DNA from: Triglochin maritima
Lineage: Eukaryota; Streptophyta; Magnoliopsida; Alismatales; Juncaginaceae
Reading direction: 5' to 3'
Assembly (NCBI GenBank): GCA_963682175.1
Contig: OY821777.1
Location: 19,984,001-20,048,000, forward strand
Length of the DNA stretch: 64,000 nucleotides
Shown here: positions 1 through 10,492 of the stretch, in pieces
Position numbering within the stretch: the first letter of the stretch is position 1
Layout: the number at the start of each line of letters is the position of its first letter
Translations under genes and position numbers: made by a program
The notes under the pieces: model-generated
Seen by the model: the letters and a program-made list of their open reading frames with translations, nothing else
The model's database searches: none
What the model was told of the DNA's origin: nothing

Positions 1-1429
1 ATCAAGGTTCGCCCATTTGAAGGACATTTGGTGCCGCCCGTCTTGAAGGTCATACATGCGGGAAACTCATACGAAGTAGCTTTTGCACCTGAAAATGGTT
101 CCATTAGTTAACAAGGTCCTAACGACACAACTATGGGATATTCCAACCCTCCAATAAAGGATCATTTTCACTGGACTAGGGAGGAACAAGGGAACAAATG
201 GGAAAAAACTCAACATCATGGAAGAAGAAGAATGACAGGGTACAGAGAGCGTGGGAAGGTCTTGGCTTTCCGTAAAGACTTCAGCCACTCCAAGGCTGCA
301 AAAATAGTGGAAGCAAAAGCTCCTCATTGCAAAAGCCCGAAGGTGGTGCTCATCCCTAGTTTGGCAGGGTCAACGGCGATGCAAATCGACAAACTAGATC
401 AGTAATGGCTGAAGAGCTTGAAGCGACATTTCCCTACTAACCCCTTACTGAGCAAGGCAATCACTTGATGGCCCAAAACAATCAAAATTTTGCTGGGCGT
501 GCGACTCACAACCTCGGAGAGACGTAAAACAGAAATAGGCTAGACTAGACAAGGCCACTAAATAGTAACTAAACGATTAAACCCAAGCCATGCAATGTCT
601 ACAGACATTGACTAAATTTGTTGGTCTTGCTAGTCAATCAGGACCAGGCCAAAATGAGCCCAAGCCGGGAACTAGTCCATTTTAAGCGGGATAAAATCCA
701 TTTTTCCCTTTCTTGTAAATGGGAGGCCCAACTGAGGGCAACTTTGACGCTATAAATAGCAATATGGAAAATCCAATCTAAATCCAATTTTTGAACGTCG
801 ACAAACATTGAGTCTCTGGCTCCACAAAATTGGGATGCGTCCTTGGGCATGATTTTCTTGACGTCCGTGGGTGATAAGAATGGTACAATGGCCAAGACAT
901 GACATCGATCACACAATGCCAAGTCGCATGTAGTCAAGAGCAAAACCAATAATCTGAAGGGTGCCACCCCAGCTCCATCCCCTATGAAGACTGGAGTTCG
1001 ACAAGACATTTGGTCAAAGGTAAAATGACATCATCTTAGCTTGGTGAAATTTCTCAATGCAAAGATATCTCGAATTTAAATTATTGCAAAACCTTTTGTG
1101 CTTAGAGCCTTGTCGTTCTAGTAGATGGCAACAATATCGCTCTTGCCCTAGCACCTCTAAGGAGGATTCCAATAGGTCATCCTAATGTAGCGTAGAATTG
1201 AATTGTGGTACAATCGATCAATTAAATGTTCTACAATGGGATTCATCCAATGATTTCCTAAATGCCTGCCTAGGAATTGGGCTTGATTTTTGCTATGTTG
1301 AGCATTCCAATATATTCCTTGATGAACTTGGGGATAAGAGAACCTTGGGCCAATATCCTTAGACGACTTCGGGTCACCTGTGCATTACACATATAATCTC
1401 AAGGCGTCGTATCCAGAAATGTTCCTCCT
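1..1429 (+). pseudogene. Probable remnant of LINE ORF1 and the ORF1-ORF2 spacer
   Basis: This stretch lies directly upstream of a recognisable LINE ORF2 start and on the same strand, so by position it should be ORF1 (nucleic-acid-binding protein) plus the spacer. Short open runs exist, for example residues IKVRPFEGHLVPPVLKVIHAG from base 1 and a 90-codon run at 133-405. No zinc knuckle or other diagnostic motif survives and stops are frequent. The assignment rests mainly on context. It could instead be an unrelated decayed repeat. Confidence 0.35.
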
Positions 1430-1690
1430 ATGAAGATAATCTCTTGGGATATTTGAGGTTTAAGGACATGTCAGAAGCAACGAGCGACAAAAACATTATT
1501 CGGTCAATTAGACCGAATATTATCTTAATACAAGAAACTAAACTTGATATAGTGGAAGATAACCATCTCATATTTATAGGGGGACATTATTGATGAATGA
1601 ATATCTCTCTCGGCTGTAGGAGCCTCTGGCGGGATTCTATTTGGATGGATGTCGGAAGTCCATGTAGGCTCGTGTTTATGGCTTAATTCT
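1430..1690 (+). pseudogene. LINE ORF2 N-terminus (AP-endonuclease domain start), broken
   Basis: The ATG at 1430 begins MKIISWDI, the usual opening of plant LINE ORF2 endonucleases. After an in-frame stop the pattern continues as IIRSIRPNIILIQETKLD, which holds the Q-E-T-K metal-binding motif of the EN domain. A further shifted run reads SAVGASGGILFGW, another conserved EN segment. The domain nicks target DNA to prime reverse transcription. Several stops and frameshifts make it dead. Homology ends near 1690, where LTR-like sequence interrupts it, and resumes near 4089. Confidence 0.8.
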
Positions 1691-1699
1691 TATCACTTT

Positions 1700-2676
1700 T
1701 AAGGTTAATTAATCTTTACTTTCTTAATCAAGGATGTGCAGCGGAATTAAAAACAAAATCAAGTAAAGGGAAGAAAATATGCAAACCATAAAGGAGACGA
1801 GGGATTTTTATAGAGGTTCAACACCCATACCCGGGTCCTAGTCCTCTCTTGCAAGCTCCACTCGAATCACCGAACTCCGATCACGACTTCACTATCCACT
1901 CCCCGTTCCAGGCCGGGAGAGAACACCTTTACAATCTTCAAGCTCGCGAACAATCATCGCCGAGCTTGGCTCCTCCTCTCACAAGTTTGGTAAGAGTTTG
2001 TGTAAGAGTTTGTGTAAGAAACACAAAACAGAGAAGTGCAGGACACAATTCAGCACAAAATTGGTTGACGGAATCGGGTATACCGGTCGCCCGGTTGGTC
2101 ATTCTTGGCTACAACTTATGTTCACTTAAGTGAACGGTCGAACTAGATAAGGGGATTGGTTGACCGTTCTAGGATTTTTGGTCTAATAAGAATGAATCAG
2201 TCGAACAAGGTATATGGTTGGTTCGACCGGAAACTTCCAGACACTCCTGAGTTCAAGAAGAATTTGAGTTTCGGTTGACCAAGGTCTAGGAGACGTTCGT
2301 CCGGAAACTTCTAGAGTGTTCAGGGCGACCAAGAAATGTTGGGTCGGTCTATCGCTAGGAGAGATTCAATCGACTGGAAGTTTGGTAAAATTTAGGTTTT
2401 GGAAAATCTGGCCGTTATAGAATACGACAAGTCTAACGGTCATGTAACACGTGTAGATGGTCGAACTATAGGTACTAAACGGTTGACCAGTTTAACACTA
2501 AATCCTGTAACAGAATAAACAACCCAATCGGTCGAACTAAGAACTCGTTTCGGTCGACCGATTTGGTCATGACAGTTCAAGTAAGGTTTAAGTGTTTTCC
2601 GGTTCTAGGTTGGGTGATCTGAAGTCCAAATTATGTGAAATTTTGTGTGTGAATTCTATAGAGAACCTAGTGTATA
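1700..2676 (-). mobile_element. Degenerate LTR fragment (Copia-C family)
   Basis: This segment interrupts the LINE endonuclease. It matches in order and wording the LTR at 55.6-57 kb, including the CTCACGACTTCACTA-like stretch near 1880, the AAGTCCAAATTATGTGA stretch near 2622 and the GAACCTAG near 2663. It also holds diverged copies of the GGTCGACC motif between about 2080 and 2570. No coding potential is credible. Neither end nor a target duplication is clear, so it is a fragment. It is itself interrupted at 2677. Confidence 0.55.
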
Positions 2677-3043
2677 TGATTGACATCATTTCATGCATTC
2701 ATTTGTGTCTAATATCCATTATCTTGAACCTAAATAATGCTTCGTAATGAGTTTTATGTTTGAGTTTCAGGAATAAACATGTTTGAGGAGAAGAGACATA
2801 AAAGGACCTAAAAGCAAGAAAAAAAACTGAGTTGTAAGACTTGGGGACTGAGATGCAAGAGAGAAGGACCGAGATGTAAACCAAAAGGATCAATAAGCAA
2901 ATCAAGAAGCTCCACACCACATGAGGAGTATTTTGGTAAATAGATCTGGGCCCAAACATGAAAAACCAAATCGGGTTCATCAAACATAAAAAAATCAACC
3001 AAAAAACGAGCCACCAAAATCCAGACGCAATCCGACCATTCCA

Positions 3044-3061
3044 GACCGCCAATTGGCGGTC
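3044..3061. repeat. Perfect 18-bp palindrome P1 in U3
   Basis: Bases 3044-3061 read GACCGCCAATTGGCGGTC, a perfect palindrome containing overlapping CCAAT boxes on both strands. It lies about 114 bp upstream of the LTR TATA box. The same motif recurs in nearly every AthG LTR and leader and in Copia-A. Confidence 0.9.
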
Positions 3062-3174
3062 CAAATTGGTCCAGGCATTCATGATTTAGTCGGGTTATTG
3101 GTTATGTTGTTTTATGTCCATTTATAGTATGAGTCCCATATCGGGGGATTGTCCCTGATTACCTTTTTCTAGCA

Positions 3175-3184
3175 CTATAAATAG
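3175..3184 (+). promoter_or_regulatory. LTR TATA box
   Basis: CTATAAATAG lies mid-LTR and is preserved in the same context (followed by AACTCTTC) in all AthG LTRs. It probably sets the U3/R boundary about 30 bp downstream. Confidence 0.75.
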
Positions 3185-4088
3185 AACTCTTCATTCTCCT
3201 TTGTATTCATCTATTGTTTGGTGGCATTCTCTTTACTTGGAGTAAGCCTTGGAGCAAAACTCAAGCTGGAGAAGAATGCTACTTGTAATGTGAGTCATGT
3301 TAATAAATTAATTTTTCTTAGTTTCTTTTAATATTTTCTTGTCTTTTAATTCTTGCATGCTTCTTTTGTTTAATTTCCTTTCATTTAGCTTCTTTAATAT
3401 TTCTTGTTTGCTTAGTTTAATTGTCTTTCATTAGAATGTTTCATTTTGTTAATGTAGTTTGTCGTGTAATGATTAGTGAGTAGTTCCATCCCCTTTAGGG
3501 GTGGAGTTGATGTTTATACATGTTATGTAGATGAAATGAATGATAAATATAATTGTATGTGAGAAATGTTAGTATGCTTGTTTGAATTAGAGAGAATACT
3601 TAACTTGATGGTTTCTGCCATAATGTTTAGGTACATTCCATGTTTGTTTAGGTTCTTAATGACAAACTTGTCATGCTCATATTAATCACTTAGGTTAGTG
3701 CTTTGAATGATATGTCTTGTCATGAGGTACTTCTTATGCATTACAAACACTAACTACATTTGAACTTATTGTATGCATTCATCACTTCTTATTTCATGTG
3801 TAAACATACTCCACCCCTTAGGGGTTTTCCATTTCTGATTTCTAACCTCTTCTATTAGTCACATAGTTTCATTTCTTCTTGCACTTTTCATCTTGTTTGT
3901 TGGTTACTCGTGTAGTGTAGTTAGTATAGTTTGTTTAATCAATCTTTTCTCCACATTGTTTCCCACTCGCCTTCAAACTAACCAAAGTTGACACACCTCC
4001 CTGTGGATTGACCTGTATTTGTCACTGCTTCAACGCAGTCGTGCACTTGTGGTTATTTTAAAACGTTTAACCAGTCAAACGTTCAACA

Positions 4089-5741
4089 TAGATTATGACC
4101 AAAAAACCAACAATCGATACTAAGCTGCATCACAAACTTAGGAAATACTATATTTCCTCGGTCTTTGGATCCTCCCATTTTAACTCGAAACTATCTTGCG
4201 TCTACTACCATTATGAGACTCCTACTAAAAGTGAGTTCATTGCAGAGCTTAGTAGCTTAGGCCCTACAAATGGGATGGCCTGGGAAATTGGTGGGGATTC
4301 TAACCTGACAAGATCTGATCTGGAGAGATCGACAACCTCTACCCTTGTCCGAAGTCAGAATTGACTTTTCCTAGACTTCATAGAGAAGCATGTGCTCATT
4401 GGTGCTGGTCCATCTAACATGAGCTACACTTTGACAAACATGCAAAATATTCCCACTTATGTTTGGATCGTTTTTAGTCTCTCAAGAGTGGAAAGACAAA
4501 TACCCACTATCAATTTGCCTTGGCCTGTCATGACCTGCGTCTGACCATATTCCGCTATTACTCGATTCAAATAGTATGTTGGGGAGGAAAATGTACTTTC
4601 AATTTGAAGATCCAACAATTTGAAACATTATTCTAGACTCCATTAATGAATCACCCTTCAGATCCTTACACCTCACCCAGCTCAAGATCAAACAACGGAT
4701 CAAATTGCATTTTAAAAATAATGGTGGTGATAATCCACAACAAAAACTTAAAAAATTAGAGGTGATTCTTTTATCCTGATACATTAAGGAGAAATCCCAC
4801 ATCTTGAGCCTTGAGGAAAAGCAAAGGGTTATTCATACTTGACGCGAGTATGAAATAACTTTGGAAGAGTTTGAGTTTTTTGGAGAGAAAGATCTCGGGT
4901 GCAATGGCTGCAGGAAGGAGATCTATTCAAAAAAATCTTTCACCATCAGACAAATAGTCGTCAACGACATAACACCATCCACTCTCCTTAAAAAGCAACG
5001 GGCAATTGTGCTTCACCTAGCCACGTATTGTGAGTGAACTAGTAACACACTTCAAAGGTCTCTTTAATGGATAATGTAGTCTCAAAGTCTCAATTAACCG
5101 GAATTTCGTTTTGCCTCAGAAAGTTGAAAATCCATCGATGCTCACTTCGATCTTTCGATGTTTTGAAATTAAGAAAGCAATCTTCAGCTTACCACCAGGT
5201 TAATCAAGTCATGAAAGACGAGTTTGCTAATTTCAATGGGTCTTATAGTAGTAATTCCCAAAAACTGTCTGAAATCGGTCAAAGACTTAAGGCCCATTTC
5301 GTTACTTAGAAGGGCTTATAAAATATGGGTCAAAGACTTAAGGCCCAAAGCATTAGCCATTAGACTCTCTCAGGTTATCAACCCAGTTATACTTAACACG
5401 CAATTTGCCTTCCTAAAAATAGACAAATCCAAGACACAATTTTAGGAGCCCGAGAAGTGGCCCATTATTTACATAACATGAAGGAACTAGAAGTCATACC
5501 CAAGTTAGACTTCGAGAAAGCCGTCAACAAGATCGAGTGGGACTTTCTCTTAGCAAATATGTAAGGATTGGGCTTCCCAAAAAATTGGTGCAATTGGATT
5601 GAGCTTTGTAAGCTCTTGCACGACGTCCGTCTTAGTGAACAACAAACCAGAAGACTATTTCACAATTCAAAATGGGCTTAGACAATGAGATTCGTTGTCC
5701 CCAATGTTATTTCTCATTGTAGTAAAGTTCCTGGGCACATG
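4089..5741 (+). pseudogene. LINE ORF2: endonuclease C-part and start of reverse transcriptase
   Basis: LINE coding resumes here. Around 4095-4360 the EN segment shows SLGPTNGMAWEIGGDSNL (usually GDFN). At about 4370-4480 a shifted frame continues as FLDFIEKHVLI. The linker follows. The RT begins around 5260-5440 with FRPISLL-type residues and a QFAFL run. At 5490-5560 the sequence KLDFEKAVNKIEWDFLLANM matches the RT motif that holds the first catalytic aspartate. Multiple stops and frameshifts are present. Copia-A interrupts at 5742, after the target ACATG (5737-5741), and the LINE continues at 25373. Confidence 0.85.
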
Positions 5742-5816
5742 TGTTAGATGCGGGAGAAAGACGGGGAGCACCACACAAAGCCACCCCAGAAAACACGCCT
5801 CAACCAGACACACCTG

Positions 5817-5855
5817 GACCGCCAACCAGCGGTCCTAAATCGCCAATTGGCGGTT
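5817..5855. repeat. Pair of P1 palindromes, 21-bp phase, in Copia-A 3' LTR
   Basis: Unit 1 is GACCGCCAACCAGCGGTC (5817-5834) and unit 2 is AATCGCCAATTGGCGGTT (5838-5855), separated by 3 bp. Both remain inverted repeats. In element sense they lie about 245-290 nt downstream of the TATA box, inside the transcribed R/U5 region. Confidence 0.85.
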
Positions 5856-6097
5856 CAGAAGTTGCGCCTGGTGGGCTGCTTCGGCTCTCCCTGTTCTCCA
5901 TGCTGAGGGCCTTCTATTGCCATCACTAGATCTATACTTTGATCTACGCAATTGGTGGACACAAATGAAAGAAGAAAACAAACTACTTAACACTCACAAG
6001 CAAAATGAGATTTGCACCAAACACTCATCTTTTCTTTCTTCTTTCTCACTTGACTTGATTTGTTTTTGGCTTGTATTACAAATGGAGAGTTCTTGTG

Positions 6098-6106
6098 CTT
6101 ATATAG
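6098..6106 (-). promoter_or_regulatory. Copia-A LTR TATA box
   Basis: On the minus strand the sequence reads CTATATAAG within GCCTATATAAGCAC. It is conserved in the 5' LTR near 17640. It is a plausible Pol II core promoter for the element. Confidence 0.65.
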
Positions 6107-6379
6107 GCACTTACAAAGACTCTTCAACTTACCCTATAACACAAACATAACATAAACTATATAAAGATGATTATTCAAGATCATTACAACCTCTACTGAA
6201 ATTGCATCATAAAATAGGACGAAAATCATAGAAAAAATGAAGAGCCCATTCTCTCTTCCTTTCCTACAACCTTTTGTCTTCCTTCTTGTTGAGTCATCAA
6301 CTCCTAGATGACTCACCCTACATAGGTGATGTGACAAGTGACTAGGATGTCACCTAGGATTAAGTTCAATTCTCAATAC

Positions 6380-6815
6380 TCCTCATTGAACTTAATCCTC
6401 TTCCATCCACCATCCCAAGATGATTTCGCAACTTCACATACAAACGGATTGGCAGGGCTTTTGTGAATATGTCAGCCACTTGATCTTCACTTCTCACATG
6501 CACTAAGTCGACATCCTTTTCTTTCATATGTTCACGAATGAAATGAAACCTTGTGTCGATGTGTTTGCTCCTTTCGTGATGGACAAGATTTTTAGCCGGC
6601 TCGATAGCAGATTTGCTATCCATGTACACCTTTGTAGCACTTGTCTGGTTTGAACATAGCTCTTTCAACAATTCTCTAAGCCATATTGCATGACACACAC
6701 ATGCACTTGCCGCCACATATTCGGCTTCGCATGTTGATAATGCGACGATGGGTTGTTTCTTTGATGACCATGAGAAAGCCGTGTCACCAACATAAAAAAC
6801 AAAGCCCGAGGTACT
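6380..6815 (-). pseudogene. Copia-A RNase H domain
   Basis: Read on the minus strand, the frame shows KSTSGFVFYVGDTAFSW, then SKKQPIVALSTCEAEYVAA with the catalytic E of the STCEAEY motif. MDSKSAI (D of the DNKSAI motif), RSKHIDTRFHFIRE and QVADIFTKAL follow. These are the standard ordered landmarks of Copia RNase H, which removes the RNA strand during cDNA synthesis. The frame is open to the stop at 6366. The N-terminal part of the domain and the RT-RNase H connection are missing: RT residues ending SQEGYAK meet RNase H near 6815. Confidence 0.9.
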
Positions 6816-7539
6816 CTTTAGCATAGCCTTCTTGTGACACAAAGATCCCGTCCCCTCCTTGTTTAAACTCCAAACCAAGAAAGTAGGACATGAGTCTAAG
6901 ATCAGTCATCTCGAACTCCTTTTTCATGATGTGTTTGAAATCAGCAAGTATCCCATCGTTGCTACCTGCAAAAACAAGATCATCAACATACAAGGCTACG
7001 ATCAATATGTCGTTGCCTTCTTTCTTCACATAGATTGCATGTTCATGTGGGCATTACAAGAATCCATTTTGCTTGAAATAAGCATCAATCCTTGCATTCC
7101 ATGCCCGCGGGGCTTGCTTCAAGCCATATAGTGCCTTCTTTAACTTTAACACTTTCACCTCTTCCCCTTTCTTTTCATAACCCGGTGGTTGCTCCACATA
7201 AACTTCTTCGAGAACTCCATTTAAGAAAGCAGACTTTACGTCCATTTGATGCATGCGCCACTTTCTTTGAGCTGCAAGTGAGGTTAGGAGATGGATTGTC
7301 TCCATGCGTGCCACTGGGGCGAACACTTCTTCATAATCTATGCCGGCCCTTTGCTTGTAGCCTTTTGCCACCAACCGTGTTTTGTACCTTTCAACTTCTC
7401 CTCGTACCGTCATCTTTCTTTATTTGTACACCCATTTGACACCAATCGCTTTGTGTCCTTTTGGAAATGAAACTAGTTCCCAAATTTCATTCCTTTCGAT
7501 GGATCACATTTCTTCATCCATTGCGGCACGCCATTTTGC
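6816..7539 (-). pseudogene. Copia-A reverse transcriptase
   Basis: The minus-strand sequence begins just beside AthG-1 with KWRAAMDEEM and, after stops, EIWELVSFPKGHKAIGVKWV, the usual Copia RT opening. It continues as [24 protein letters not shown] and [20 protein letters not shown] (first catalytic D). [14 protein letters not shown] follows, then the catalytic LYVDD at about 6979-6990. It then runs to FLGLEF and breaks in the deletion before RNase H. The catalytic aspartates survive, but stops at the N-terminus and after GFL (7054) disable it. Confidence 0.92.
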
Positions 7540-8419
7540 ATCCTTGTTGAACATTTTATTTAAACCGCAAGTGCACGGCCGCGATGAAGCGGTGGCAAGT
7601 ACGGGTCGTCCTCAGGGAGGTGAGCAACCTCTTGTTTATCAGAAATCAAGTGGCAAAAATAGGGGGAGAAAGATGTTTATGCTACTCTACTCTATACTAC
7701 GCTAAGAAGTAGGAAATGCGAAAGGAAGAACCAAACAATGAAATAATAACTAAGCTAAGAACAAAGGAAGAATGCTGGAATACAGAAATGAGAAAACCCC
7801 TAAGGGGTGGAGTGAGTGCACACATGCAAAGAGGTGGGTGTAGAATACATTCTTTAAGCACATGAAGGTGGTGTTTATCAAGCATAGGAAGTGTCTAAAT
7901 GTTATGACAAAACCCATCAATCTATTCACCAACTTAGTTGATTAACATTTACATATGCAAGTTGTTTATTTCAGAACCTAAACAAGCATGAGAGGTGTCT
8001 AATCATTTTGGAAAAAACTCATCAAGTTATAAATTCTATCCTAAACAAGCAAGCATACATTCATGTTTTATCAACACATCAAATATAAAGCATTCATCCC
8101 ATTCTCTAATGCATGTATGTACATCTACTCCACCCCCCAAAGGGGATGAAACTACTCACTAAACATTACACTAATTATTAAACTAAGCAAAGAAAGCATA
8201 TTAAAACTAAGCTAGAAATAAAAGACGATTAAACTAAAACATGCAAAAACAATAAAAGACGCATAAACAAACAATGAAAGAAACACAAAACTTTATTGAT
8301 AAAATGACTCACATTTCAAGTAGCATCCTCCTACTTTAGTGTGTGCTTCAAGGCCTCAATTCTAGTAGGAAGAATAGCCACTTAAAATATGGAGTGATTA
8401 CAATGGAGGGTGAAGAGTT

Positions 8420-8429
8420 CTATTTATAG
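8420..8429 (-). promoter_or_regulatory. AthG-1 LTR TATA box
   Basis: On the minus strand it reads CTATAAATAG, preceded by CCATGG and followed by AACTCTTCACC. It is positionally conserved in every AthG LTR. Confidence 0.7.
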
Positions 8430-8548
8430 CCATGGAAAAAGGCAAACCGGGACAATCCCCCGATGTGGGACTAAACAGATACCACAAATAGCCTAAACAT
8501 CCACTAATACATGGGCTGGAGAAATTTTAGCGGATTTGGGCCAAAATG

Positions 8549-8566
8549 GACCGCCAATTAGCGGTC
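8549..8566. repeat. P1 palindrome (single) in AthG-1 3' LTR
   Basis: GACCGCCAATTAGCGGTC, one mismatch from the perfect palindrome. It lies about 120 bp upstream of the TATA box in element sense. Confidence 0.85.
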
Positions 8567-8935
8567 TAAAAAGTCCGGATCCATCTGGAATTTGTGCTGG
8601 GCTTTGCTTAGTGTATTTGGTGGTCTTGGATGCATCTACTTCGTTTATTTGAGCTCCGACCCGAATAGAATTGCCAAAATACTCCCCATGATGGTGTGGA
8701 GTTTTCTGTTTTGCTCTTAGGTCCTTCTGTCTTGCGTCCAGGTCCTTCTCCCTTGCATCTTGGTCCCCAGATCTCACAGTTCAGTCCTTTTTCCCAGCTT
8801 TTGAGTCATTTTATGCTTCATCTCTTCAAACCTATTTATTCCAGAAAATTAAACATAAAACTCGTAACATAGCATTGTTTAGGTGAAAGATAATGAATAT
8901 AAGATACAAATACAAGCATGAAATGATGTCAATCA

Positions 8936-10492
8936 AATACCCCCACACCTAACTTTTGCTAGTCCCGAGAAAAAGAAAGAAAGAGAAAAGCATACGAAAA
9001 ACAAGAAATCCTAACTCACTTTCGTAGGAATCATGGTTGCACATAGCACGTGCAACAAGCCGTTAAACCTCCTTGTTGCCAAGGAGGAGGAGTGTTGTCT
9101 CCTGAGGGTTTTCAGCGGATACACCCACAAAATCCGAACAAGATGCATTAATTAATCTAGCTACACGACTCGTTGGACTCATATGTCGATCATTGGACGC
9201 GGTAATACTACGGGTCGACTCTATAAATGTAATCAGTCCACACACCTAGCCTAATGAGTTATTCGTGAGAGTTAGTTAAGGACTTAAGTGAAAGACATGG
9301 GCAACCTTAACTTCTGAAAGTGATACAATGTGTAGAGTCCATTTTGGTTCTTATTTGCTTTTTTTTTTCATCATCAATTTTTTTCTTTTTCTTTGGAGCA
9401 TTTTATTGGTTGGTGTTTGATTCTCCCAGGGTCAAGTTTCATGCATCATTGCCTATGAGGACTTACACTATCACGTACACCTTCCCCCAAATCTCCACAT
9501 AGGACGATCCCTACCACCTGTGTAACGGGAGTTTGGTCGGCGCATCCCAAGTCAGATGACTCAAAAGCACCAGGCACAAAGTCCCCTCAGACCTACTTTC
9601 CCGAGTGATAGGAGCCGTGCGAGAAGAGAGAACACCACTTATTTATTTATCTACATGGGAACCAAAACCCCTACACTTAAGTTTCACAAAAAGAGATTAA
9701 GGGCCCTTGACCACGAGAAACTTCCTTATACTAAATGACACGAATTATTTGACTCACTAGGTTCAGGGTGGACTTCTTTAAATGTTTGAGTGCTAAAACC
9801 CTACGATTACACGCCCCCCGAGGGAAAACCGCGGTGCATCCTAACAACTCGATAAGACCTAAAGCCAGTAAACTAGAAATCCAAATGCATCAAGTTCAAG
9901 ACAATTTTGGGAGCTTTATTTTTACTTTGCCTCTCAACGGTTTTGCACATGCTAAACACACGCAAAACCTACAAAAACATTTTCTTTCGCAAGCACATGA
10001 AGATGTTGAAAGAAATGTGAAAATTTTAAAGCACTAGGCAAGCAAAAGAAGACAAGTCACCCAATGATCATGGCAAGCAGATATATTATTATTAAATGCG
10101 GCACGCTAACATGACCCTAGCATTACACACAAAAGAAAACAAAACCAAAGGAAAAAGACTCGAATATGTACACACGTAAAACACCCCCCACACCTACCTC
10201 ATGCATTGTCCTCAATGAATGCGAGCAAGATACTAGATGGATATATGCATGAAAAAGGAGAGATCTCACCAACATGAAGTACAAAGGGAAGTTCAAGGTC
10301 ATGTTGATAGACACGAACCCGAACTTTCTCAAAACCTGTGAGATGCCGAAGAAGGGAGATAAATACATGAAGAAATGGGGCCCTAGTACTCAAGGGTTGG
10401 AGCCCACAACAATCGATGCTCACTGAAGGAGTCTTTTATTACACTTTTTTTTTGATATGTACAACAACAACGATATTCTCATAATCATTTGG
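8936..10492 (-). other. AthG-1 3' non-coding region with terminal and internal polypurine tracts
   Basis: This lies between the gag-protease stop and the 3' LTR. The terminal polypurine tract, in element sense GTTAGGTGTGGGGGTATT, covers about 8936-8953 against the LTR. A near copy, GTAGGTGTGGGGGGTG, lies at about 10182-10197, roughly 1.24 kb away. The stretch is well conserved in AthG-4 and in the plus-strand AthG-3 copy. I see no reliable long frame; a 60-codon frame at 9063-9245 is only partly kept elsewhere. Autonomous Athila elements carry pol and an env-like region in this interval. Confidence 0.75.

Larger units (their letters stand above)
2677..4088 (+). mobile_element. Athila-type solo LTR (AthG family)
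   Basis: It begins TGATTGACATCATTTCATGC and ends in CGTTCAACA, the two LTR termini of the AthG elements elsewhere in this window. Inside are a TATA box (3175), the paired CCCC/GGGG stretches and the U5 sequence GCTTCAACGC ending in GTGCACTTG. It has no internal region and no partner LTR, so it is a solo LTR. The expected 5-bp target duplication is not seen (GTATA on the left, TAGAT on the right). The last 40 bases contain a partial terminal duplication, so one end was probably altered after insertion. Confidence 0.85.
5742..6378 (-). repeat. Copia-A 3' LTR
   Basis: In window orientation it starts TGTTAGATGC and ends CTCAATA, so in element sense it starts TA rather than the usual TG and ends CA. 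The right LTR matches throughout. The purine-rich AATGAGGAG directly upstream in element sense (6379-6387) is a plausible polypurine tract. A TATA box lies at 6098-6106. Confidence 0.88.
7545..8935 (-). repeat. AthG-1 3' LTR
   Basis: This 1391-bp LTR pairs with 14683-16074. In element sense it begins TGATTGACATCATTTCATGC and ends with the U5 sequence CCGTGCACTTGCGGTTTAAA...TTCAACA, which resembles Athila LTR ends. The TATA box is at 8420-8429, the P1 palindrome at 8549-8566, and short C/G-run inverted repeats lie near 7795 and 8125. The small open frames inside it are not credible genes. Confidence 0.92.

Noticed and set aside
9063..9245. Small conserved frame (MCGLITFIESTRS...) in the AthG 3' region
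   Set aside because: Part of it recurs in AthG-4, but the plus-strand AthG copy is frameshifted there and start positions differ. Nucleotide conservation of a non-coding region explains it better.
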